Source: Colletotrichum lupini
Lineage: Eukaryota; Ascomycota; Sordariomycetes; Glomerellales; Glomerellaceae
NCBI RefSeq assembly: GCF_023278565.1
Contig: NC_064672.1
Location: forward strand, 434,001-498,000
DNA length: 64,000 nucleotides
Direction of reading: 5' to 3'
Position numbers and translations under genes: made by a program. Positions 34,333-46,700 of this stretch are shown in pieces (positions within the stretch are counted from its first letter, which is position 1; each line of letters begins with the position of its first letter). The notes below the pieces were generated by a model, which saw only the letters and a list, made by a program, of their open reading frames with translations, was not told the origin of the DNA and did not search any database.

Positions 34333-37300
34333 CTAATGAATAATTAAATTCTATTATTATAGATTAGTAAAGTATTTCGCTACGTAAAAAAGACGACTTT
34401 TTAATATTATATAAAATAAGAGATTTATATTAATTAACTTTATAGAAGTAGATAAAAAAGGAAGTAATTCTTAAATATTATACGGAATTAAGTAATCGTA
34501 GCCCTTTATTATTTATAAAAGGTCGACGTTTATTATATTAAATTACGTTAATTAACGGAACTACTTAAGTAACTAGCTTTTTATTATCGCCCTGAGTAGC
34601 TTTTTTACTAAACGACTTTTCTATAACCGGCTTATAATTAAAAATTAACTAGTTAAATTAGTAAAAAAAAACACTTATATAATAACTACTTACTTAATTA
34701 ATTAGTATAATGAACGAGCTTAATAATATAATATAAAAGAGTACTATGTAATTAAAAAAAGGGATCTCTAAACGTAAATATTCTTATTTAATAATAAAAA
34801 TAACTTTATAAAAGTTATTAAGCTAAGAGATTTATAGTATATAAAAAAGTTTATTATTACGAGGATTTTATAAATACGACTTTAAGCCCGTAATTTAAAT
34901 AACTTTTTTATAGCTCTTTTAACTACCCCCCGGGTATTATTTAAAAATATAATATAAGGGACGGTTTAATAAAGGAGGAGGGGATTTAGAGATCTTAATA
35001 ATATTAAGTTAAGAATATTACGGATCTTAGAGATTAATTTAAAAAAAAGGTAGCTACCCTAAAGTAGTTTTATAACTTCTTATTAAAGTTATTATTAATT
35101 TGAAAAAAGGTTAAAAAAACGAGGATTTAAGGGGAAAAAAAAAGAATTTTTTAAAAGGCTACTAAAAGGCTTCTTTTTATACTAGCTCCCGGCGCAAGAT
35201 TACTAATTTTAAAAAATTAACTAAGTAATAAAAGGGATCGCTAATAAGTAATAATTACCTAATTATAATTAAATAACAAAAAAAACTATTTAAAAAATAT
35301 AAAATAGGGTACTAAGAGGTTATAAAAAATAAGATTTTTAAAATATCTAACTTTATTACGTATAAATAATAAATAAGTATTTTTAATAAGTTTTTAAAAT
35401 TTACGATTTTATAAAAAAGAGGGCTTAATTTCGTTAATTATACTTAATAGCCTATATAGTTTTTAATAGCTTATATAGCTTTTTTATAAGCTACTTAGCG
35501 TTTATTTTTAACTATTTTTATAAAATACTGCTTTAAAAGAAGTAAGTTAAAAAAGGAAGCTATTTAGAAATTATAAAAAATACGAGGCTTAAGAAGCTAG
35601 AAATATATAGGATAATAAAAATCGGTAATTAGTAAAAATCCCGAGACTAATTATTATATCTTCTTACGGTAATATAAACGTTTACTACTACTATTATAAA
35701 AAAGAATTACTAAAACCTACTTTTTTATATTAAATAAAAAGGAGGATTTTAATAAATACGATAGTTAGTAATTTAAAAAGGTAGTAATAATTACTAAAAA
35801 TAATAAAAACGAAAATAATAGTAAGATAGTAAAAAGAAGCGGGAATCTCTTAGACTTTAATAAATTCGTTAAGTAGTAAAAGTACAGATTTATTATAATT
35901 AGCGCGCGGATTAAATATATTTTTATTAAAATTAAATACGTTAGTAATTATTAATATAAGTATAAGCTAAAATACGACCCTTAGTAAGTTAGGGTAAAAA
36001 AGAAGAGGACAAAACCCGATTTTAAATAGAATCTTAATCCCTTATAAATAAGTAAATATTAACCTAAACTATTAAGGGACGTAAATATATAAAATCGCGA
36101 ATTAGCCTAACAGTAAGTAAATTAATATAGTATTAATTTATTTAACTAAGGTTTATAAAAAAAGGGGCTATAAGGGTAACCCCTATTTTATAAAATTATA
36201 AATAACCTTAGTTATTAGCTAGATAAATAGTTCGCGAGTATAAGCTTAAGAATTATAAAAGTAGTTAATAAATTCTTTTATAAGTAAGAGGTATTAATAA
36301 CGTAATTATAATTACGAGAGCTATATAAAATACTAATAGCGATAATTATAGAGAAGGAATTCGTATTATAAAACTAGGTATAGGTTAATAGAGCGTATAA
36401 TTATTTTAATGAATTTAAAAAAGGGTAAATAACCTAGATTTCCTCTTTATAATTATTAATAAAAATTTATTATTATAAAAGGATATACCGAGGTAAAATA
36501 TAGTATTAGAAATACGATAATCGATAATTCTATTTATTTCGATCTATAACTTATTACCGCTACTAATACAAAATTCGATACTAATTAGTTAATAAAAAAG
36601 AGGGTAAACGACCCGAAGTTATTAATAATATATAGCGACGTAAGGATCGTATATAAATACCGAAAATTTAATAATAAATACGAGGTAATTTATAGACCTT
36701 AAAAAGATCTTTTTAAAAAAGAAATTATACTTTAGGGGGAAGTATGAGGTCTTATAAGAAACCCTAACGATATTTTATAATTATTACGAAAAAGTCGGAA
36801 TTAGGGAATATTAGTATTATTTAGTAATTAATATCGTACTCGTAAGTAAAGCCTCTAATTATTATTATAAAGCGGTACGTAATTTCGATCGAAACGACTT
36901 TTTTAATATAATTAATATAATCCGAAGCCGCTTTAAGACTTATAATAAGAACCTAGAGCTCTTATTTAAGCTATGAGCAATTTTTTTTATATTTATAGCT
37001 AGGATAATAGAGGGTAAATTACGAGTAGAGATTTTTAAAGAGCTTATTAATTAAATTAATAAGCTAGTAAAAACTTAGCTAAATAAGGGGATAAATAAGT
37101 AAAAAGTTAGATATTTTTATATTATAATTTAGTATATATTAAAAATAAAAATAACCTTATATTAAGTACCCGAAGATTATAAGACGCTCTATTCGAAGCT
37201 AAGATTTAGTTTTAATATTAAAATAAAAATACCGTACTAAACCTGTTTCTAAGTATACGACGGCCCTTATTAGTAATATTAAGTCGATTAAACGTATAAT

Positions 37301-40279
37301 AAGAAAAGAAAAGAGGCTAAATATAATAATCGCTAATAAAAAAGCCTAGATTTATTAAATAAGTAGAGATTTAACTTATAGGTAGGGTAATAAAAAAGGT
37401 AATACTATATTTATAAAAAGAATAGATATTAGTTAAGTAACTATTCTAAAAAAAAGCGTACTAAATTATATAAATAGTATAAAAAGTCGAGGGTAATGAA
37501 TAGTAAAACTAGCCCTTATTAGTTTAACTAATTTTTTATTATATATAAGGGTAGATCCGGGGGTATAAAACCTAGTAACGGTAGCTAAAATAGCGGCTTA
37601 AAATATATACCCCTTATAAAAAATTTAAAAAATAAAGAAAATCTTACCCCTTATATTAATAAATTAGATTATAATAAAATCGATAATATTAACTATTCTT
37701 TTTTTACTTTATTAACTTTTAGAGGATATATAAGGCTAAACGAATAAAAAGTAGTAGAAGCTTTTAATAAATAGGTTTTTATTTATAAATAGTAAAAGAA
37801 GGTCCTTTAGATAACGGATACGGAGGTAGTTAAAAGGGTAAATTTAATAAGGCCAAAGCCTATTTTTTTAATAATTAAAGAGAAGACGCTATCTCTCTTA
37901 ATATTTAAAAAAAAAAGAATATAGTACTAAGTAAATTTAAGGGTAACTAGAGGGGTCCTTTTTATATTACTTAGATCCCTTAAATACTAAGCTTATATAA
38001 GTATTTTACGTAAATAAAAAGTATAGCCTAGATAATTTTTATAAGATTATTTTAAATACTAAGGTATCGTAATAGTTAACTAAAAGAAAAGGGTAATTCT
38101 AAGTATTATAAAAGATTATATTAGTAATGCTTAATACGTTAACGGTAAGTATTATAAAGATTAGTTTTAGCTTAGGTAAGGAAATCGTTACCCTAAGTAT
38201 AATAAAAATAGAGACGTATTTTAAAATAATAACTTTTTATATTTTACCCGTTAATACCCTATTTTTCTTATATTTAAAAAATATAGATTAACTAAGTATT
38301 ATATTTAATAATACGAGGAATAGAATCTTTAGTAATAAGTGCTTCGAAATAGTTAAATAATAATAGGGGTATACGTTTATAAAGCTTATTAATAATACGA
38401 AGTTAATTAATTACCTAACGAAAAGTAAGCTTAGAAAACTATACTAGAGATTTAGGTACTCGTTAGTTACGAGGTTATATAACCTCTTAAAGTAATTAGG
38501 TAATAATAATATTAAAATAGGGGTACTAAAGTAATTAACGAAAGTATATTATTAATACTAAATAAATACGCAAAGCCTACGTAAATTTAAGTTTAAATTA
38601 CGTAATAAGCTTAATTTTAACTAGGAAATCGTTATTAATATTTTCTATTTAAATAGTCGGCTAGTATTATATATAATCGACGTAGTTATATCTTTCTAAG
38701 TAAGGTAATTCCTCTAAGATTTATAAATAAAAATAAAATAAGTAGCCCTACGAAAAAGCTAGATTAATATATATTAAGGACCGCTAAATAGTATTAAGAC
38801 TAACGCTAATATTAGTTTTAAGTTAGTAAAATTTAGGGATAATACGACGGCTTATAGTATATAGTTAAAAGTCGTACCCGTTAAAGCGTACTATAGTATT
38901 AAAAAAGTAAAAAGGGCACACTAATAATTAAAAAGGGTATTTAGAATTATTAAAAAGGAAAATCCGGATTTTACTAATAACGAATGCTTCTAAATAGTAC
39001 TTAAATACTATAATAATACTATAAGGCCTAACGGACTTATATTAACGCTATTAATATTTAGAGGATATTTAAAAACGACTTTAGCCTCGCTACTATTACT
39101 AAGTATAAACTAACGAGCCTAAGTAATTAAAAAAATAATACGGGTACTATGCGAAGTAAGTATAAAAAAGTAAGTTAATAAGGTAATTATTATATATAAT
39201 AAGCCCAATATAAGAAGTAATTTAGATATACTACTAAATTCGGATATATAAATATAGTACGAAATTACTTAATAATAGGCTAGGCTATATAAGTTAATTT
39301 TTATTAATAAGCGCTCTTATATAGTTACGAGAGATCGTAACTAGCTATTTAAAATATTAATTATAATAATTAGACCGTATTATATAGATTTTAATAAGGT
39401 AATTTCTAACTTATAAAAAAAAGAAGAGCTAAGGGAAATTATATAACTTATAATAGAGGTATAAGAAATCATCTTTAATAAAATCGTCATAATAATACTA
39501 ATAAATAACGAGGAAAAAGAAATTATTAAGAAGGCACTAATACTACTAGCGAGACGGTATAAAAGACTACGATAGTAAGCCCTAATATAATAATTTATTA
39601 TTAATAACGAGGTAATTAATACTTTTTATATAATAAAAAAGAAAGCCGATTTTAAACTAGCGGTTAAACTACGTAAAAAAGCATAATTATAACTATTAAA
39701 AAGCCGTATAAGGGATTAGATCTTATTAAAATAAATACTCTTTACGATCGAGGGGTTTATCGATTTATCCTATATAACTTAGAAAAATATATAAACCTCT
39801 ATATATTTAAATTATAAATAGTTTATAAAATTAAAGGGAAAAGAATACCCTAGCTATATAAGAAGTCTAAATACGTAATTTAGGGGTACGGTAACGTTAA
39901 AAAAGCGACGCTACTTATATAATTACTTATTATATAGCGCTATAGCTAATAATTAATAATAATACTAATAGTATTATTATAAAAGAAGGGATACGAGATT
40001 TAGAGCCGTAATATTACCTAGGCCTATACCTAATTAGTTATAGGGCTTATAAAGAAAATCCTAGCCTATTTACTAAAGGAAATAGCTAATAAGTACTTAG
40101 AAGGTACGATTATTAAAGTACTTAAGCTATTATATAAGCTTATAAAATTAAGTACTTATTAATAAGCTACTTACTACGATTTTTATATTAATTAATTATT
40201 AATAATTATTTTTATATATAACCCGTACTTATTAGTTATAAAATATAAAAGTAACTAATTTAGGATTATTAGAATATAA

Positions 40280-40915
40280 ACCGACGATATATTAGGCCTA
40301 TTTAATATTAACTTTATAAAAAAAGAGGATAAGGAGCTTTAAAAAGCGGGCTTCGTAACGAAGCTAAAAGAGGTCCTTATAATAAATACCCCCCTAGTAT
40401 TTAATAGTAGGATTTTTATAATTAAAAAAGAAACTATTATTTTTTAATAAAAGGGGTAGGGCGAGAAGATTAACTTTATTAATTTAAATATAATTAATAT
40501 TAAAAAGCGGTATAAAGCTAAGCTTGCGTAAGGGGTATATATTATAAGTATTTATTAGCTTAAAATAATTTTTAATTATATTAAAGTAGCGTAGGCTAGA
40601 GATTTAATTAAATAAGATATTAAAGTACTTAATAAGCGGCTTAAGTAGTAATAAACGAATCTTAATCGAGGTCTCGTTTATTACTTAATTAACTTTATAA
40701 TTAATAAGCTTTACGTTTTTATTAATAAGTTATTTATAAATAATAATAATCTTATTTCGTAATTAGGGTATATTATTATCCTAGTTAATAAGAGTATAAG
40801 TAAAAGCGAATTTATTATATATAGTAATATAATCTATTACTTATTAATTAAAAATAAGTAAGTAATAAGAAGTATATTAGTATTAGAGGTTTATAATATA
40901 ATTAATAGCGTTAAC
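40280..40915 (+). pseudogene. Reverse transcriptase-RNase H remnant of copy 1
   Basis: TDD at 40280-40288 and the RNase-H block beginning at 40856 lie in the same frame, interrupted by stops. In copy 2 the codon before VIRSIL is TGG where copy 1 has TAA, showing a stop created by G-to-A changes. Confidence 0.7.
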
Positions 40916-41325
40916 TTCTCTTATATAATTTTAATAACGCTAAGGAAGATTACTAATCGAATTAGTCTTTTATTTATTTTAATAGTTATTTATACCGATT
41001 CTTACTCGCTATACGAATACCTTATTAAATTAGGAATAACGAAAGAAAAGAGGCTTATAATTAATATTATAGCCTTTAGGTAATTATATAAAAGGCGCGA
41101 AATACTTAAGATTTATTAAATTAATAATAAAAATAACTTCGTAGACGCTTTTATAAAAGTAGTACTAAATAAGGGATTAGAGTAATTTATAAGTAATAGA
41201 AAAGTTATTATATAAATAGAGGGATAGGTTATATAAAAAAAAGTAAAAAAAAGAGAGAAAAGGAGACTAATTAATAAACGGGCCCAAGGTCGAATTATAT
41301 TTCTAACTATAGTAGTTAAATTAAT

Positions 41326-41339
41326 AAAAAAAAAGAAAG
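41326..41339 (+). promoter_or_regulatory. Polypurine tract of copy 1
   Basis: AAAAAAAAAGAAAG four bases before the 3' LTR; sets the element's orientation as +. Confidence 0.75.
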
Positions 41340-41343
41340 TTAG

Positions 41344-41548
41344 TATTAGATTAAAAGTTTAATTTAACTACGGTATATAACCGACTACGCAGGGGCTAAT
41401 TAGGAGCCTTATTTATAATTATTATAACTAGCTTAACTTATAATTAAAACCTCCTTTTTATACTTACTACGTAGATATTTATATAGTTTAATTAATCTCT
41501 TTATTAACTACGGTTCGAACTAACTACCCTATAATAAGGATATTAATA
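41344..41548 (+). repeat. 3' LTR of copy 1
   Basis: 205 bp, matches 34128-34332 with scattered C/T and G/A differences consistent with RIP. Confidence 0.92.
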
Positions 41549-41553
41549 GTGTC
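41549..41553. repeat. Target-site duplication GTGTC, right copy
   Basis: Identical to 34123-34127 across the element. Confidence 0.9.
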
Positions 41554-41649
41554 ATCGATCTTGCTAGAGTTCTTTACAAGCACAGTATAGAAAGAAAAGG
41601 CGGCCCAGGAAGCTAGCACGAGGAGGTGGGAAAGTGATAATGCCCTCAT
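41549..41649 (-). pseudogene. 5' part of the retrotransposon-split secreted protein gene
   Basis: The minus-strand ATG at 41649 opens a frame with a clear hydrophobic signal or anchor segment (MRALSLSHLLVLASWAAFSF) and runs straight into the GTGTC target site and the 3' LTR. Its frame continues exactly on the other side of the element (34122 downwards). The promoter would lie to the right of 41649. Confidence 0.72.
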
Positions 41650-42651
41650 TTTGACGGAGTAGCCAAGGTCTTTGAGGAGGATTGGAATGGTGATCAAGAG
41701 CCGAGAATATTGTTGGCTTGAATAGGAGCCTAGCCCACATTTTACTTCGCGGGAACTGAGCAGATTTAAATACTAGAAGAGAGTTCTATCTGCATTTTAG
41801 GTAGTGATCTACCTTGCCGCAACATTTGTCACTACTAGGTATTGAGATAGCAACGGTGACATTGAAGACAACCACGGCCTTGACAGGAGTCAAGATCACA
41901 AGAAAAGCAAACATTGATTGAAGTTTGAGGACGTGACCACGGCTTGCTTCACTGCTAAACGGGACCTGTTGTCAACGTTGGGATTCCAAGATCACAGCTT
42001 GGTGCTTAAGCTTCAGAGTTTGGTGGCACATTGATTGCTTTCTCGACCCGTTGTCTGGAAGGTATGGTGCATCGTTCGCCGAGCTATCTGGGAACGCCAC
42101 AAAACGATAACATTGCGAATGTAACACAAGTCAGAATCCCACACTCATGTGATGAGATACTGTCTTTCGGAGAGGTGATACCAAGAGGTAAGGGCACATG
42201 TAGGGGTAATTCTATGGGAACAATGGTTCGTAATACAAACAGCGTGAACATCAGCAAAGGGGGACATGTGTTGTTGTGTTACTGCGCAATCTGTACACCT
42301 GTTCCAGGCTTTGGCATTCGACAGATCAGCGAAGTTTGCGTTTGCTACCTGCTTCATAGCGAGAAATGAATGGCAGTCAATTCAATCTTCAATACGAAAG
42401 ATCGACAGCTAAGCAATGAACAGTTGAACACGAAGACTATCATTGCTGGTTTGCAATTGATGAGCTGAAAACTGCTCATCGCTTCCTTGGCAGCTCGTAA
42501 TAATGCTAATAGGATCATTTTCCTGGATGCACGTATCCAGCGCTTATTTATAAGTACTTCGTGTGCTTGCCATGAAGAAATCGTTGCCCCAAAGACTCAT
42601 TCACCAACGAGTCCTAAAACGAAACAGACACTTTCTCCAGTCCTTAGCAAC
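41650..42651. other. Intergenic, promoters of two diverging small secreted genes
   Basis: This 1 kb lies between the start of the disrupted minus-strand gene and the start of the plus-strand Y3-like gene. Frames of 112 (+) and 70 (-) codons overlap one another near 42031-42369 and show no motif; I do not call them genes. Composition is not RIP-like. Confidence 0.45.
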
Positions 42652-43155
42652 ATGCGTCCTACTCACATTCTCCCTCTAACTCTTCTCGCTGGACCCTCCT
42701 TTGTTCTTGGGGAATGTTTCAAATCAGGACCACGAACAGGTTACGCCAATGACAACAACGTTCTCGATCTCAGCGCCGTCTGTAGCTTGCTTACAGGTCT
42801 CTACAACAAGGGCGAATTCCGACGGATTTGCGTGAATGACAAGAATGGCATCAAGTGGGACTTTGAGCTGAAGGTATCAATTTTGAATTTCGCAGCCATT
42901 TCTCCTTGTCTCTGACTCTTTGCAGTATTTTGGTAGTGGTGCAACTCGTACTATCCATGGACCTGAATGCGTCAATGGCTTTTCAAAGGAAGCAAAATGT
43001 GCCCAAGGGGGGAAAACGGCGTACGGCAATTGGGAGTACATGTAAGCTTTCATACTTGCTATACTTGCTATAAAACTTGGATCAATCAGTAAGCTGACAC
43101 GAAATTTCACAGAGCTGATCCCAACAACGGACGCTGCTTTCGTAGCCCAGTGTAA
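42652..43155 (+). CDS. Secreted Y3-like glycan-binding protein
   Basis: Three exons (42652-42873, 42926-43041, 43113-43155) give 126 residues. A signal peptide (MRPTHILPLTLLAGPSFVLG) is followed by a mature domain of about 105 residues with six cysteines in the order ECF, VCS, ICV, ECV, KCA, RCF. The spacing and the ending ADPNNGRC resemble the fungal glycan-binding protein Y3 fold (Coprinus comatus Y3 family), in which related proteins end with a DPN-G-C motif. Such proteins are small secreted lectin-like molecules. The family call is from pattern memory and needs a profile search. Its 3' end faces the 3' end of the defensin-like gene 257 bp away. Confidence 0.72.
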
Positions 43156-43412
43156 CCTAGGTCTTTGGCTGGTTAGAAGAAGTCCAAGGTCATCTTGTAT
43201 TGTTTTGCGAAGTCCTCTTCGCCTCCCAAAGATGTTGCATTGATTTTTAGTGTAGCTATCTGTCCAGTGCTGTCCAAATTGACCTAGTGATTACTATCAC
43301 GCTACTCAAGCGTTCAGCCTCAACTGGGTTTTGTATAGGGAACTGCATGGCATCTAGCCACTGGCGGTACCACTTGTGCAATGTGCATGGATGCCTTGAA
43401 GATCAAATAGCT

Positions 43413-43732
43413 CTACTCGCAAAGACACTCGCAATTGGGACTCGTGCAAGTCCAGCCTTGTTTCCCTTGACGCTGGCACTACCATCACCCAGATATATCA
43501 GTAAGTGCTCAGCAACTCTATGTGGCATTGTGGGTTGCAATACCTCGGCTTCGCATCCGCCATCGAAGCCTCCGCACCATGTCATGAAATCGCACCCGTA
43601 GCGTAAGTTGTACTCGAAATCGGACATGGATCCTTGCGTAGGGGGCCAGGTGAAAGGGACGGCAGAGGTAGCACTGGTGGCAGTGGTGGCACAGGTCATA
43701 GCCACAACCAAGAAAGAGAAACCGTATAGCAT
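43413..43732 (-). CDS. Secreted CS-alpha-beta defensin-like peptide
   Basis: Exons 43732-43544 and 43478-43413 on the minus strand give 84 residues. The 65-nt intron (43479-43543) has donor GTATTG, branch-like TACTGAT and acceptor GGTAG. Reading through the intron instead gives a 109-residue frame whose tail has no cysteine, whereas splicing adds five cysteines and a stop. A signal peptide covers about residues 1-24. The mature part of about 60 residues has eight cysteines with spacing C-x5-C-x6-C-x3-C-x9-C-x4-C-x1-C-x1-C; the inner six satisfy the defensin pattern (CxxxC ... CxC) of the cysteine-stabilised alpha-beta fold. Fungal members are antimicrobial or effector-like. Function here is inferred only from the cysteine frame. 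Confidence 0.68.
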
Positions 43733-46700
43733 TTTTGTCTTCGGATCCAAATTTGTGGGCAGAAATACCTCATGTGGAACTGTAAGGGATAGAATGAAAA
43801 TTCCCAACCTGCGTAGTCTAGGAAAACCTGGGAGATATCATTCATACACTAGAGCTGTTTTATAGTCACTTAGTCATCGTATTTAGTTACGAATGGAGAT
43901 TCCGTGAAGTTGTTGCCGGTGATTTATGAGTCCGCAAAGTGGGACTTGTTGGCAAAGCATAGAGGCGGTGCCGTACGGATGCCTGAAATATCCACACCTA
44001 TTGCGCTCTATGTTGCGACCGCCATTAGTCGTGTGTGGAAGTGGAAAAAGTCCAATGGCCCTCATAGCTACTTATGCACGATGATGATTCGATCATAAGG
44101 GTCAACACTACTTTTCATCTCATATGCTAGGTGGAGCGGGATGAGGGAATTATATCCGGTAGCTCTCCTTACAAGTTTTGATAACAGCCGTTCTGACGCA
44201 CTTGGCATGCTCTCGATCATATCATATCTGGTTTGAGTCGGTAGAAGCTATAGCGAACGAGTGCTTTGATCCTTAAGGCTGCTGCGTATTACATGGTTGG
44301 CCTGTGGTAGTTGACCGAGAACGAGGTTGAGGTGGGTGCCGAGAATAGAGTTCATTAGCTTGTGGGTGTAATAGAGAAGCTTAACTCTACCGATGAGCGA
44401 ATCAGAAATGTGTACCAGTACTCCGATGAGGCCGCGAACTGCCTCAATAGTAGAAAGAGGCAGTATTCTTCATTGAGGTATTGGTGGCGCCAACAACTAA
44501 GTAAGGCGTCTCTCAGGTGCATCGATGGCGCACGCGCCACCACTTTTGCTCAAGAGAGGCTCATCCATTATCGCCATGAGGAGCAGAGGATGCTCAGCGG
44601 GACACGGTTCGTTCAAATATCTCAGAAGCAGCACTCAATATCAAAGGGAAAAGAAGTACTAGAGCATGCATGCCGCATTCTCTGGAGGATCCGATAACAA
44701 AAGTTCCTTGACTCTGTAGGGAGTGCGAAGACGTACACAGTAGGCCGCGGCTCAAGCTAATGCGACTTGATTGAATTATGTCAGCACTCTTTATTTCTGA
44801 TGGCTCAATAAGAAATGCTCCTCGGTCCGGGGGTGTCGACCGGGGTCTCGCTTGGGGGGGGCTCCTGAGTAAAAAGCGAAAAGTCGGGATGAAATCCACA
44901 CTTAATCGCCGTTTGAGTGGGGATCCGGCGCCGAAGACACGGAGGACCCTGCGGGATAAAGCCGGATTGCGCTAAACTTGGCAAATTGAAGTCGGAGATG
45001 CAAAACAGGGGGCCTATGCTCGAAATTCACAGTGACGCCTTGGAGTTTGCCTTGTGGCAGCCAGGATGAGCCGGTCCGATGGCTGGGTTTGGCAGGCTGA
45101 CAGCAGTCGATCAGGGAGGTTCAGATGACTGGCGGTTCATGAGTTACTTGAAGCGGCGATATGATGAAGCGAAGTGCCGTGTCTGGGTATGAGCGATGAG
45201 GTGAGAATGCGAATGAGTCTGAGAATGAAAGCTGTCTTGGTGACCTGGAATACGAAGGAAGTAACGGTCCGAGACTGAGAGTCGATTCGGCAATGGCAAC
45301 GACCCGCGGAGAATTTCATGTGGGAGGGAAGGAAGGGTCGCTTGCATTTCTGGACCTGCCGTCACTGGTCAAACTGTCTCAGGAGGTAGGAGCGCTAGTG
45401 ACGTAGAGGCGGGGGAGTTTGCTGAGGAAGGCGCACCTCAGAGGCTCAGTCTGGCTCCTGTAAAAAAGAAAAAAAGTGACTGCCCACGCTGTGGTTGCCA
45501 GTTGGTAAGGAAGGAGCGTGGGATAAGCATAGAAAAGGCGGGGCAGATTAGGTAATTGCTGCTCACCGACGCTTCCTCGTGGCACCTCAGGTGTCACTGG
45601 AGGCAACAGGCCATGGAAGAGAGGTGGTCACAAATGACAGATGGAAGAATTTGGAAAGGAAGAACGGCAGACTTTCCGCCCGCAAGGCCTCCACAAATGT
45701 CACCGTCACCGTCTGAGTCTCTCCTCATTTTTCTCCTAGGCTTTTCTCTTGGGGCTCTTGGAGTCGTACCTAGTCGTGAACGTGGACGTGGACTGCTTCC
45801 ATATCCACCTAGCAAAGGAAGATTCCTTCTCCCCCTCAATCCGCATTTACGGATACTCGACTCTTCCCTGTCGACGACCCCTTGTTTTTCTTCCTTCTGC
45901 CCCCCTTCTATTCTGCCCTGCAGGAAGTCCCCACTCCTTCGTCCTGGTCTTCCCGAAAACTCCCATCTGCGTCTCAGCGTCTCAACGTCTCTTCTCGCCT
46001 GCCGCCGCCGCCGCTGCTCGCATTCTCGTCATCTCAAGGAACAAGCCCGGACCTTTTTTTCTTGTCCCTCTCGCATCCAGTTCGCTTCGCTGCCTCATCT
46101 CCCGACGAATCATCGTAGCCTAGATCGAAATCAGAGACCAGCGACACCGAGCGATACCAACACCAGCGACAAACAAGCCTAGCTTGTTCCCAGTCACCGA
46201 CGAAGCGAGGACCACTCAACTGCGTTCCCCCCTCTTCCCCTCGTCACTCGGTCGGTCGGTCACCGCATGCACCTCGTCCCGAGAGTGGAATTAAGGAATT
46301 CGCACCCATGTCATGGTGATGCCACATATTGCGACCTATCCATGTCCAATTCTTCCAGCCCGCCAGCCACGACTCTCTCCAAGACTTCATCCTATTATTC
46401 GCTGATCTGACTTGCGAGCGACCTCACGCTACCACTCGCTGCTCTGCGGATCGGATACCTACCTGCACACGCTACACACCCATCCCGCCTGGCCTGCTTC
46501 ATCATCTCCTGTGTGGCCGTAAGGACCCCGGATAATTGCTGGACCACCACTACTGCAGACCTACCCAACGCGACGTTGCACACACCGCAAACGCTGTCAC
46601 GGACAACACACCACCAACCGCCGATAAATCACAAACCCACTACATCACTCGTGTCACCGAAATTTGGCAGCAGCTCTGCTATCTACGACCGCCGATCGAC

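Larger units (their letters stand above)
34128..41548 (+). mobile_element. RIP-mutated Ty1/copia-type LTR retrotransposon, copy 1
   Basis: The element is 7421 bp with 205-bp LTRs at both ends, a polypurine tract (41326-41339) before the right LTR, and a GTGTC target duplication. Order of domains, readable through the mutations in one frame: a reverse-transcriptase active-site motif TDDILGL at 40280-40300, then about 190 codons on an RNase-H motif (RSIL...LEVY at 40868-40900). Only about 430 bp of interior remains after that, too little for integrase, so integrase must lie upstream as in Ty1/copia and not downstream as in Ty3/gypsy. CA and TG are almost absent and TA is abundant throughout; stop codons are everywhere, so it cannot make protein. 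LTR ends TATTGG...TTAATA read as RIP-altered TG...CA termini. Confidence 0.92.

Noticed and set aside
34128..41548. Ty3/gypsy assignment for the element
   Set aside because: RNase-H motif lies within about 430 bp of the 3' LTR, leaving no room for a downstream integrase as gypsy order requires.
44362..44697. 111-codon frame with some charged helices
   Set aside because: No start context, signal peptide or family motif, and overlapping frames on the other strand are equally long.
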